In this document: in pieces, positions 23,841 to 38,159 of the stretch
Layout: each line of letters begins with the position of its first letter
Numbering within the stretch: position 1 is the stretch's first letter
From: Cristatella mucedo
Lineage: Eukaryota; Bryozoa; Phylactolaemata; Cristatellidae
Assembly (NCBI GenBank): GCA_009760855.2
Contig: WPIO01000051.1
Span: 2,347,501 to 2,411,500 of the forward strand
DNA length: 64,000 bases
Direction: 5' to 3'
Made by a program: the position numbers and the translations under genes
The notes under the pieces: generated by a model
The model's input: only the letters and a program-made list of their open reading frames with translations
What the model was told of the DNA's origin: nothing
Databases searched by the model: none

Positions 23841-24044
23841 CTACTAGAATCCAGAGACACACTAGTAGTCAGTTGCTAGTCCGGAAATCCATCCACCTCC
23901 GGCACCAATGGAACACTGATGCATTGAGCATTGAGTCATTAGCAGTCATTATGGATGCTCTTGAGCAATAGAGCAACCAAGCCACATCTCAAACACTTGA
24001 CCACACAAAAAGTAAGTCTTATCATACCTTTTCTGTTGAGAGTT
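23841..24044. other. Unassigned DNA
   Basis: Between the GA tract and the cctaaa-type repeat I see only short frames and no named repeat. The same holds for 24201-25110 and 25151-26148, apart from the hairpin and a 12-base G run at 25571-25582. Confidence 0.35.
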
Positions 24045-24200
24045 TCACTCTAAAACCTAAATGCTAAACTTCAGTCCTAAAACGTAAACCCAAAAATTCA
24101 AACCCAAAATAACAACTAAATCCTAAACCCAAAAACGTACAACCCCTAAACACTATATCCACAATTCTAAATCCTAAATCTTAAGCTAAAAACCTAGCTC
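24045..24200. repeat. Degenerate cctaaa-type repeat
   Basis: The words cctaaa, ctaaac and aaaccc recur about every 7-14 bases (cctaaatgctaaac, cctaaaacgtaaaccc, cctaaacccaaaaac, cccctaaacac, cctaaatcttaagc). This resembles an eroded C-rich telomere-type array but has no intact tandem unit. Confidence 0.6.
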
Positions 24201-25110
24201 CAAAACATGCTTAGGCAACTCAAATGTAAACAGGTGTCGGTGACCATGTTAGCCATTCTGCCATGGGCAGTGTGCCGTTGACAGAAATTGGTCCAACTCT
24301 ATGCACAAATGATGCCGTATTAACTATGGAATCACTGGCACGGCCGTGTCAACAGAGCACTGCTTGCAGCACTAGGTGGCCAGTCACAGCTCCCCTGAGC
24401 TGATAGTTTTGTGATGCAAGTGTTATGGGTGAGGCTTGGTTTCTCTATCGCTCAAAGCATGCACAATGACTGTTAGTGACAGCATCAGTGCTCAATTGAA
24501 TTAGGAGGTGGGTGGATTCCTGGACTAACAATAGACTACTGGTCTGCCTTTGCATTCCAGTAATCACCACAACCGATCCAGATCAAAGTAGTAGTAGCCA
24601 ATTGAACGAGAGCCTACAAAATGTCGGCATATGAAAGCAAAACCCCTGGTCGAAGCCTAAAATTGTACAAACTCCGATAGTTTGCGCTCTGCTTCTGCAG
24701 ATAGTACCATGCACTCCAGCCAAGCACCCACAAGCTGCTATCCTGCTACAACCCGAGCACAGCAGGCAGAACACAATGGCACATCTACATCACACGGGGC
24801 AGTGTATTTCCGAGCGAGGAACGTTCCAACGTGCCAGTGCTTTTCATCGTGATAATTGCTGGCCGCATCTGACTATCAGAACCATCCACGGGAAGCCCAG
24901 AATCATGATAAGCCAGGGGGGAACAGCATTCTCCGAGATTCCAGCGCGGATACGCCCTGCTTACTCTGCCAGCCAGGCAAAGAGAGCCGAGGAGGAGAGC
25001 AGACGAAACTGCTGCAACCGAAAGCGAAGGTTTGAGCAACCGGATAGACATTCGACGAACTAACTGCGATTGTTGGCGGAGTTGGCATGGCTATGTTGAT
25101 CGGTGATATT

Positions 25111-25150
25111 TGATCGGTGTTGTGGCATGGCTATGCCACAACACCGATCA
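25111..25150. repeat. 18-bp perfect hairpin, 4-nt loop
   Basis: Left arm tgatcggtgttgtggcat (25111-25128) and right arm atgccacaacaccgatca (25133-25150) are exact reverse complements around ggct. Part of the left arm is repeated directly just upstream (ggcatggctatgttgatcgg, 25084-25103). Confidence 0.95.
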
Positions 25151-26148
25151 CATATGGGCAGCGGCACGCAGGTGACAGCTGGGTATATGGGGGCAGCGGC
25201 TTTCTGCACAGAAGCGAGAGCCCTTTTAGTGTCGTTGCAGAGTTGTCTCGAGGAGCTCGAGCTGGCAAGTAAGCATTCAGCTCGGGGGCCGTCCAGGCCG
25301 AGCTAACCCGGGCTTTGTCTGCAAATAGTCTGTGCACGCGAGGCTGCATGGGCTGACATCGAGAAAGCGCCGCAAGGCAGCGTCGCGACTAGCTCGATTG
25401 TCTTGAGAATGGCTGACAGCTACAACCAAAATGCTGAATGACCATGTCTGGAGAGCGACAGGAGTGAATGAAGGCTAGTAAAATGACCAGAGCTGCTCGG
25501 CCTGCTGGCGACACCGGTCTAGGTAGGAAGTAGACGGTGGGCATGGAAACTGCAAGTGCTGTACAAAAATGGGGGGGGGGGGAGGCACTGCCCAATACTA
25601 TACCTGAGCCGAGATGAAATGTATGATATGCATGCATTCCAGGTCAATCAGGGGCGCCCTCGACCATTAGCATAGTCTTTGCAAATTTCTTGCACGAAAG
25701 AGAGCCGAACGAAGTGGCCCAACGTTCACGTGCCATGCTCACATTCTCTACACTTTTTACACCTAAACACGAAATTGGCTGCTAGAACTCTTGATTGCAG
25801 CTGAAGTCTGCTTGACCAACAGCCGAAGCCGACTACTTTGCCAGAGACATTTCTCCGACAATGTAATTGCAATGAATAGGATTGCATGCACTGTTGCTTA
25901 CCTAGTTGCACTGTCAGCCGAACTAAGATACCACTAGACATGACAAACCAGAATCCAGCTGCTTAAGAGAAAAAAGACTAAGCTGTCCCTAGAAGTTACG
26001 CCTGAGTGACGACTTAAGTCAGAGGCAGCCATCGAACCGGTTAGCCTGTTTTCCAAATCACTTTCATACGCTCGGCACCTCGTGAGCTGAGCATCGACCT
26101 AGTAAGCAGTCCCAAATTCCTCCAGAAGCCGTGAAGACGTCTAGTGCC

Positions 26149-26152
26149 AGAG

Positions 26153-26210
<58 letters not shown>

Positions 26211-26384
26211 GGAGGGAGAGGGAGAGAGAGAGAGAGAGACAGAGACAGACAGACAGACATAGAGGCAGAGAGACAAAGAGATAGAGACAGAGACACAGAT
26301 AGACAGGCAGTAAACAAGAAAGAGAGAAACAGAGAGAGAGAGAGAGAGAGAGAGACACTGAGAGAGACAGAGACAGAGAGAAGG
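26149..26384. repeat. Compound GA-rich microsatellite
   Basis: Blocks of GA separated by gagg, cagacagaca and gatagagaca words. The serine/leucine-rich frames on the minus strand are repeat artefacts. Confidence 0.97.
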
Positions 26385-27004
26385 AGGGAGTCAGCAGACG
26401 GCGATCGACATCGGGCATGCCGGGATGAGCGAGGAGGTTGACGGGCTTCTCGGAAGAGATTTTCTGTGAGAGCTCGCCACTGAGCACTCAGTCGAAGCTC
26501 TGCCGGCTCAGATGCGGCCGAGTGCGTGGCTGCTGCTGGAGCAGTCGGAAAAATCAAGCCGGTAGGCATTTGCATCGGACAAGGTGCAGTTGGAAGCCTG
26601 AACCTGAAGATGCACACTAATTGTGCGGCAGCTACTTTCGGCCGAGCTGCTCTCGTTTTTCCGGCTGCCTAAGGTCTCTGATCTTGGTCCAGGGCAAAAT
26701 CAGTCGTTGGATTGAGTCTGCTGATGCATAACTTAAGAGAGAAACGAATAAGCACAATCAGCTCATTCTTGACGGCTCAATCCTCATTACTGAACGAATT
26801 GAGGGCTATTCGTGTGCAGGTATGCCTGTATGTAACTCATGGGTGCTCGCATTTGATTTTTGCATGCATGCATGCACGAAGACATCGACTGTCTTCCTGC
26901 ATAAGCACATGCATTGCAGGCGTGCATGCACACACACCAGAGGTTACAAGCTTTGTGGCTTCTCATTCACCTACAAAACTCAGGTCGGGTGCCACAAAGT
27001 ATAA

Positions 27005-27085
27005 TGATAATAGTAATCATTATAATGATACATTTCCTATAGTACCCTCAGGCAACTTAATCTCTTCTTAGGCACTTTACATAGC
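27005..27085 (-). mobile_element. Isolated LINE/SINE-A 3' tail
   Basis: On the minus strand: tatgtaaagtgcctaagaag, agattaagttgcctgaggg, tactatagg, then an AT-rich end. This is the shared LINE/SINE-A tail with the gtgcc / gggtac arms. The part upstream is too short to say which element it came from. Confidence 0.65.
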
Positions 27086-31794
<4,709 letters not shown>

Positions 31795-31797
31795 TGC

Positions 31798-31927
31798 AGA
31801 GATCAAGGTGAATGTGAATGTATTGTATGACCGAGGTCGTAGGCTCGAACCAAATGGCATATGTGAAATGCCTGAAGAGAGATTAGGTTCTGTTAGGGAG
31901 CTATACAAATGAATTACATTTTATTTT
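31798..31927 (+). mobile_element. SINE-A, 5'-truncated
   Basis: Begins within the tRNA-like head at agatcaaggtgaatgtgaat. It keeps the B box (gtaggctcgaacc), ggcatatgtgaaatgcctg, agagattaggttctgttagg and the final gagctatacaaatgaatt. The head is longer than in the 21.3-kb copy and shares its aaggtgaatg segment with the 35.1- and 36.5-kb copies, so at least two subfamilies are present. Confidence 0.8.
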
Positions 31928-32001
31928 AATGATAGCTCCAGCAGCAAAAGTGGCAGATTGTGCTGCTACCACGAGCCTAGCAAGGATTAAGCCAAAAAAG
32001 G

Positions 32002-32055
32002 GCCAGGCCTTGACCTTGCCAAAAGGAGTGCCAGGCCTTGACCTTGCCAAAAGGA
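32002..32055. repeat. Two-copy tandem repeat, 28-bp period
   Basis: The 26 bases beginning gccaggccttgaccttgcc are present twice without mismatch (32002-32027 and 32030-32055). A partial copy of the end precedes them at 31990. Confidence 0.9.
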
Positions 32056-32085
32056 CGTATCCAGAAACAAGATGGCTCAAATGGC

Positions 32086-32263
32086 CCGTAATGGCTCACT
32101 AGGTAAGGCGGTTGCTTTTTACGACCTTGGCCCCGAGGTTGTGGGTTCGAATCCTGCGGTGGGCGATACTTTATCGCCACTACAAGTGGTGGTGACAGCC
32201 GTAAAGGCTCTTCTGTTGCTATAGAATAAGAGGCTGTTAAATCAAGCTAGTATTTATTTATTC
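32086..32263 (+). mobile_element. tRNA-derived SINE (SINE-B), well preserved
   Basis: Complete copy: tggctcactaggtaaggcgg (A-box region), acgaccttggccccgagg, B box gtgggttcgaatcctg, cgatactttatcgccacta, aagtggtggtgacagcc, aaggctcttctgttgctat, aggctgttaaatcaagctag, then a tatttatttattc tail. The tail is unrelated to the resident LINE, unlike SINE-A. Confidence 0.9.
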
Positions 32264-34164
32264 ATTGGGTAGCAAAGCTGCCGACACGCCAGCTTCAGGT
32301 CAGTCCACAGGGCAAGGGGATGGCCGGTTGGCCCAGTCTTCCAAAAAACCACAGCTTCAGCAATGTCTGTGCCCGATGTGCACCGGCGCCTACACCACTG
32401 GCAACGCCGATGAAGTAAAACGATAAAAAAACCCAGCTATACCATCTTATCAGGTCCTGTACAAGTATGCAAGCCCGTCATTGGGGCCCTGTTGGTATGG
32501 GACCGATGAGCCAAGACAGAGGGGATGGAGGAAGACGAAGAAGAGCCAAATGGCAGGCTAGTTTATGCCGACGGTACCCGAGTGAGGAGGCCACCCACCA
32601 GCACGAAAACACGAACCGGGCACGAAAGCAGCAGCCTGGTCAGGTCGAGCAACTGCTTTTCGATGACTCCGTGCACGGCGAACGGTGGATCTGGCGATCA
32701 TTCCGGTCCTGCAACCAACTTGTTTGCTTCTGTCAACACACAGTGCTGTCCAACGCCTGATCGATCAAAGTCCTCAGATAAGTGTAGCGCAAAGTCAAAT
32801 TCTTAGCGGCTGGAGCAAGCCAAGTGGGCTGCTCTTCATTTGAAACGCCCATCGCGTCAATATTATGTTACATTCGTTAACACTGAGGCGAAGGGATGTA
32901 GACATTTTTGTTTTTCACTTCATACTCACAATCGTACTTCATACTCATCTTCACATACATACTTCATAATCATCTTCGTGCTCCTTCTGTCAGTGGCCGT
33001 GAGCGGCCCTGACCAGGACAACGACCAGGCATCATCGGAACTTGTGCCTTTTGGGGAAAAGGGTAGCAAGGCCACCTAGAGGGGTGTGCCACTCTCTGCT
33101 ACTAATCGTGAGCAGGTGGCAAGCCTTGCTAGCACGCATTTGACCATCTTCTTCACGTGTTAGAAGTCCGCTCGATAGTGCACCAGACAGCGAAGACCAC
33201 ATGCTCAGAGTTGGTCTTCACGAGCAGACAGCAGAGTCTGTCAGCTCTTAGAGGCGATTAAAAAAAAATTAATATTGTCATCATATCAAAATGACGAAGT
33301 GTAAGGGAGATGCTTGTGCAATCACCTGCCCATGACTAGGTGGCTAAACCTCGACTCTATTGTGGTGGTACTGGATTTGAAAGCTGGCCTCTGCTAGCTG
33401 ATTCGGATTGTGGCTGACGCAGGAGTTGGTCAGTTCGTCAAACTAGGGTGACTAGGATCAGTGTGTATCGGCAGTCACGCTTGTACGTCGAACTTAATCA
33501 GTGCTCAAGTGATCATAGGTCAGCTTCTGCCAAGCCTCCTTCCCGGAAAGCTGTAACCCTGATGGTGAACATCGAGCCAGATGTCATTACGAAATCAGAC
33601 AGACTAATTTCTGAGGTATGGGTGTTGGTTTTTTTTGCTGCCATGTTCTCTATCATCGCCTTCATTCGTGCATTGACTAAAGCTGCTTCTACTGCCGTAC
33701 TCTCCATGCAATGCCCTCGAGCTCTGCTGGTATAAGTAATGAGGCCGCCGGGAGCACATAAGCTGTGCACCAGGCTTGTTTGCATGACGATGTACTGTAC
33801 TAATTTCTGAGCAGCTGCAAGCGTCTGTAACACACTCAAATTATAGGATTCATTCGGGTTGGTGCAAAGGGGCCTCCATTTCGGTAGGAAGGCCTGGCAC
33901 AGCTGCTGTTTAAAGATCGGGGCAATTGTAATGAAGTACAGGGCTGTACTACAAAGGCCTGCATGCGATTTAAGCCACGGGTTGAGCCTTGGCGCATGGC
34001 AGCCGAGGGCTGAGGCCGAGGGATAGTTGCTGCGCTTCCACAGTCCGAAGAAATGCTGGGAGCACAACTTGCCTACCTACATTTTCGGGGTCACCGTAGG
34101 TATGGTCGCTGTATGCATGTAGGTCGCTGTGGTATGAAAACACAATCTTGCAGCAACATATATC
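32264..34164. other. Intergenic, nothing supported
   Basis: Short frames at 32467-32806 and a longer minus-strand frame at 33513-34067 lack a convincing exon boundary at one or both ends. Confidence 0.4.
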
Positions 34165-34335
34165 AAAAATAAAAACATTAGCTAATTTAGCGGCCTCGTT
34201 TTTATAGCAGCAGAAGAACCATAACGGCTGTCGCTACTGCTTGCAATTGGTGATAAAGAATTTCACACTGCAGGTTTCGAAGTCACGATCTCAGTGGTGA
34301 AGAGCAAGCATCTTACTCATCTTGGGCTATCGAGG
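34165..34335 (-). mobile_element. tRNA-derived SINE (SINE-B), diverged
   Basis: On the minus strand: degenerate B box (gacttcgaaacctg), ccaattgcaagcagtagcga body, atggttcttctgctgctat block, gaggccgctaaattagctaa tail. Confidence 0.75.
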
Positions 34336-35144
34336 TATCCAATATACATCTGGAATTAACCGACCGCAGCTAGTTTACATCTAGAAGAAGCTACTAAATT
34401 AATTAAACTCCTTGGTTGGAGCAACCGGCAGCCGGATTAGCTTGTCCTCATAAGTTCTTCTAGATGCATATTGGCTGGGCTGTGGTAAACGTCATTTGGC
34501 ATTTTGCAATAAATATATGTTATACCCAGTCGGGCACCTAGACCACACTTCTGCTGCCTTTGAAGCAAACTCGCACAAAAACAAGGCGACGAGGAGAATT
34601 TCTTATGGCGTGGCCATTCGTGCCGGCCCCCTTGCTTCACTTCGAGCATTCCACACAGCTTCCGGGTAGGTCCAGATATATGCCAGAGCCTGCCCACCGG
34701 TTCCCTTCGGTGGAGCCTCAGCAGTGAGCAGGCAAGTCGGCAGCCACCGTCGAGCAACTAAAGACAAGCAGATGAAAAAACTGCATTTACACTCAAATCG
34801 CTAGTTCCGTCGGGCAGGAGCCGGAGGAGGAGGAGGAGCAACCGGCGCGGTCCTTTGGATAGCGGCCAGCAGCAGCAGCAGCCGCTGCTGCTGTCGGATC
34901 GTTGGGGGGGGGGGAAATGATGATGCTGAGTAATCTCCTCCAGCAGCATCCAAAGTCGAACTGTCTGGTTCCCAAGGCCTCCGAGCATGACTCATACTTA
35001 GCTCAGCTTGAGCTTGGATCTCAACAGCTGCTATCAGCCCACCCAAGCCAAGAAGGCTGCCGCCTGCCTGCCTGTGTGCTGCTCCGGCCAAGCACTGAAT
35101 AGCCGGCTTACCTTACTAGCAAGTCGAAAGTTATCATCCCCATC

Positions 35145-35309
35145 TTAAATACACTTCATTTGTATAGCATCTTAAGAGAACTTAATCTTAAGAGAACTTA
35201 ATTTAGGTGCTTCACATATGCCACTGAGGTCGAGCATATGACCTTGGTTATCTACTGCATTCACCTTGACCTTGGTCGGGACAAGCACCATAACCACTGG
35301 CCCAAACCA
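35145..35309 (-). mobile_element. Full-length SINE-A
   Basis: Read on the minus strand the element starts ggtttgggccagtggttatg, continues gtgcttgtcccgaccaagg, tcaaggtgaatgcagtag, a degenerate B box near 35240, ggcatatgtgaagcacct, and a tail in which ttaagttctcttaag is locally duplicated. The CCA microsatellite abuts the 5' end exactly, so the repeat seems to have grown from the element boundary. Confidence 0.82.
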
Positions 35310-35397
35310 CCACCACCACCACCACCACCACCACCACCACCATCATCGCTATCGGCAGCAGCAGCAGCAGTAGCAGCAACGGCAGCAGCAGCACAGG
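35307..35397. repeat. (CCA)n followed by (CAG)n
   Basis: About eleven CCA units, then interrupted CAG/CAT blocks. Proline- and alanine-rich frames across it are repeat artefacts. Confidence 0.95.
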
Positions 35398-36125
35398 GCG
35401 TCAGTCTAGTTCGTCGACGTCAGTCTCATTCTTTTGCCCTCGAGCTGGGGGAGCTGATTTGAATACTGAGGATACTGAGGACGGGCAGCTCTTCCTGTGG
35501 TCTCACGAATGCAGCTTAGCACAAGGAGGCGTAGCCGAGCCGGGCCATCAAGTGCAAGCACACACCGGTTGCCTGCTGCTTGTGTAATAAAAGGTCGGCC
35601 TAAGTGCAGTCTCGGTTCAAGTAGCAAATGGGTTTGCTTTTTTGCCTAGAAGAACCAACAACAGAGTGGGGTTATTGGAATACTTTAAGCATTGCAAACC
35701 AAAGAGTCAGCTGACACTTGCATCGACTGCTAAGCATAGTAAGTTTCTCCTAGAAAGAGGTTGTTTAATTCTTATATGATACTCCATAAATACTGCATCT
35801 TTATAACTTTAAAGGTATTGGCGCCATCTTCATTGCTACCGTACCTAGCTATTGCCAGCAAATAGTGCATTAGCCCTACACTTGCAGGTCGCCTGTAGCG
35901 CCTGATGCACGGTTCATGGCACTGCCGGTATTTTTCACGTGTTGGCATGGACTTGCACTGGTACCAGCCAGTCCCCCCCTGCTTTCGGCCTAGTTCTGAA
36001 CAGAACTGGAAGCCGCTAGCTATACCCTGTTTGCAAGGCCGAAAATCGCCCAAGCCGCTGCTAAGCGCCCATCCACATTCCAGCAGCTCGTGACCAAGCT
36101 ATCAGCGGCTGACATTCACTAGGGT

Positions 36126-36146
36126 TCCTATGGGATTCCCATAGGA
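36126..36146. repeat. 21-bp near-perfect palindrome
   Basis: tcctatggga and tcccatagga flank a single central t; the arms are exact reverse complements. Confidence 0.92.
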
Positions 36147-36397
36147 GAATGAGACACGAGGATGCATTCGAGATTGATCGGTACAGGCGTCGATAAGAGA
36201 CGGCTCCATGCCCCAGACTGCCAGCCGACTGCCACTCTTTCTCTACTCGGTGATTGTTTCTGCGCTTTCTATGCTTTAGATTTTCTCCTGCCAAAGTCAA
36301 GTGGCCATCGCTCGGTGACGCAGCCCTAACTCGACTGCAAGCTGAGAGCTACACACGACGCCAACAAGCGATGCCAACTTGTGATGCGCTGCTTTGG

Positions 36398-36464
36398 CCC
36401 CAAACGTAAAGAGGATAAGTTCTCTGAGGGTGCTTTATCAAGTGTATTATTATTATTATTATTA
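36398..36464 (+). mobile_element. LINE 3' tail fragment
   Basis: The words aacgtaaagaggataagttc, tctgagggtgctttatcaag and tgtattattatt reproduce the end of the resident LINE with a small deletion in the stem region. A SINE-A copy begins immediately after the ATT run. Confidence 0.8.
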
Positions 36465-36600
36465 TGGTTGAGGTGCTCGCTCCGACCGAGGTCAAGGTGA
36501 ATGCAACTGATGGGAGTGGGCATGAGCCGCGTGGCATATGTGAAGCAACTGGATATAGATTACATTTTCTTAGGGTGCTATACAAATGAATTATATAGGC
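36465..36600 (+). mobile_element. SINE-A abutting a LINE tail
   Basis: Starts ggttgaggtgctcgctccga, continues with the aaggtgaatgcaactgatgg head extension, a degenerate B box (gtgggcatgagccg), tggcatatgtgaagcaactg and the final gtgctatacaaatgaatta. The first arm of the tail stem is mutated. Confidence 0.82.
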
Positions 36601-37139
36601 ACCCACTTCTCCAAAGCCACTTGAAACCGCTGCGAAGCACTAGCTCTCAAGCCCCGGCTGGCTCCTCTTTGACTAATGGCGGGAGGGCGACCGGTCATGC
36701 CTCGAAGGCTCCGCACGGCTGGTGAGTAGCAGCAGCACATTGTCGATGACTCAGTCGATGACAAAAACCCGGCCCTTCTTTCGGCCAACCAGATTTTCAC
36801 CCACCTCGCCAAGGAGCGGCAGCCAAGGTAGGCCACCTCCCCAGCTGGCTCCCAAAGTGTGGCACCCGTGCAGAGTGCACTCTGGCTTCGATAAACCTCG
36901 GGTCGGGCGCCAGCTTATTGGCAAAAAGTGGCTCATCGGCAGTGGACATTATCATGTGCCTATCTTATCAACGGTCATGGACGGCTCTCGAACGTCGTGA
37001 ATGTCAAAAGGGAAAAAGCTAGCAACCATGATTCAAACGGTCGCACCAGGCCTCAAGCTAAGCACAGCATAGATGAAGGGACAGATGGTGCTGCCAGTGG
37101 TGCCTTACTCAACCTTGGACAGATCAGTGGGTGCCTTTG

Positions 37140-37308
37140 GTGAGACGCTCTTGGGGCCGAGGCTCTCAAACTACGCGACCCAGGTCGCAGGTTGATTCGT
37201 CGTGCAGCTGGCCGGCAATCCTGTATTCCATGCTGCCTGTGAGCCATGGTGATAGCTGTTAAGGCTCTTCTACTGCAATATAAATGAGACTGTGAAATCG
37301 GCTAACCC
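37140..37308 (+). mobile_element. Degenerate SINE-B
   Basis: Keeps the order of the family: cgacccaggtcgcaggttga (B-box region), gtgagccatggtgatagc, gttaaggctcttctactg, then gagactgtgaaatcggctaa at the tail. Confidence 0.6.
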
Positions 37309-38150
37309 TGCAAGTCTCTTTCAGCCTGCCAGCGTCTGGGTGCTCGGTAACAGTCCAGTTTGGCTCTGCGATGATCAATCTTAAGTAAATCTCCCGGCAG
37401 CTACTGTAGTTCTGTAGTTTGATGACTCACATCACTGTCTGACTGCCCCCACCCTACTTAAGTCTGGACTAGCACTTAACGTTACAAAAATAAATGAATT
37501 TGCAACAACCGAAAAAAGCTGTGCAAAGCACAAAAATCAACTACTACAGGAATATGATACATAAAAATAGAAAACTGGAGAAGCAAAGATGAACCAAGGT
37601 AAAGTTCCGAACGAAAGCATTCTCGGAACCCATTTTTACAGTTTTCTTCTCAACCAATTACTTAGCAATCTCTCAATCAATTACTTAGCAATCTTGACCA
37701 GTGCTACTGGCACTACTGGTGCTGCTGCAGGTGCTGTGCTGCTGTTCGAAGCCGGTTCCTGGATTCTTCTTAACTCGAGCTGGTTTGAAGTTCGAGGTAG
37801 AGACTATGAACAAACTCGGACCGCCACACAAATGTATTCGTATTATTATCCTTACGATTATTTATACAGGTATAGAACCGTCTTGGCTGAGGTTAGTGCT
37901 GGGGCAGCTCAGGCTTACTACTGAACCCAGGTGGTGACATAATGGGCTGAGACTGTCACCAACTATTAGCCGCCGATGTGCAGGCTCACTCGGATGTCTG
38001 CCTGCTTTGCGACGCATGAGCGTCGTGGCCGTCAGTCGAGAAAAACTCTCGAGAGCCTCATTCCGAGACCAGTGTACATTCAAGCAGCCGGGCGACGACA
38101 TCGGCTAAGAGTGCGGCCATGCTCCGAGCGACGAACAGTTTAGCAAGACT
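37309..38150. other. Intergenic, nothing supported
   Basis: A frame at 37589-37924 starts with ATG and is compositionally odd (many Tyr near the end), but there is no splice or motif support. Confidence 0.35.
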
Positions 38151-38159
38151 GCTTTCCAA

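Noticed and set aside
32086-32170. Possible tRNA gene (good A and B boxes)
   Set aside because: No acceptor-stem or anticodon-stem pairing. It is the head of SINE-B, with several diverged copies in the window.
33513-34067. 184-codon minus-strand frame with a protein-like end (MESTAVEAALVNARMKAMI)
   Set aside because: An acceptor-like site exists near 33733, but there is no convincing donor, no recognisable family and no neighbouring exon in phase.
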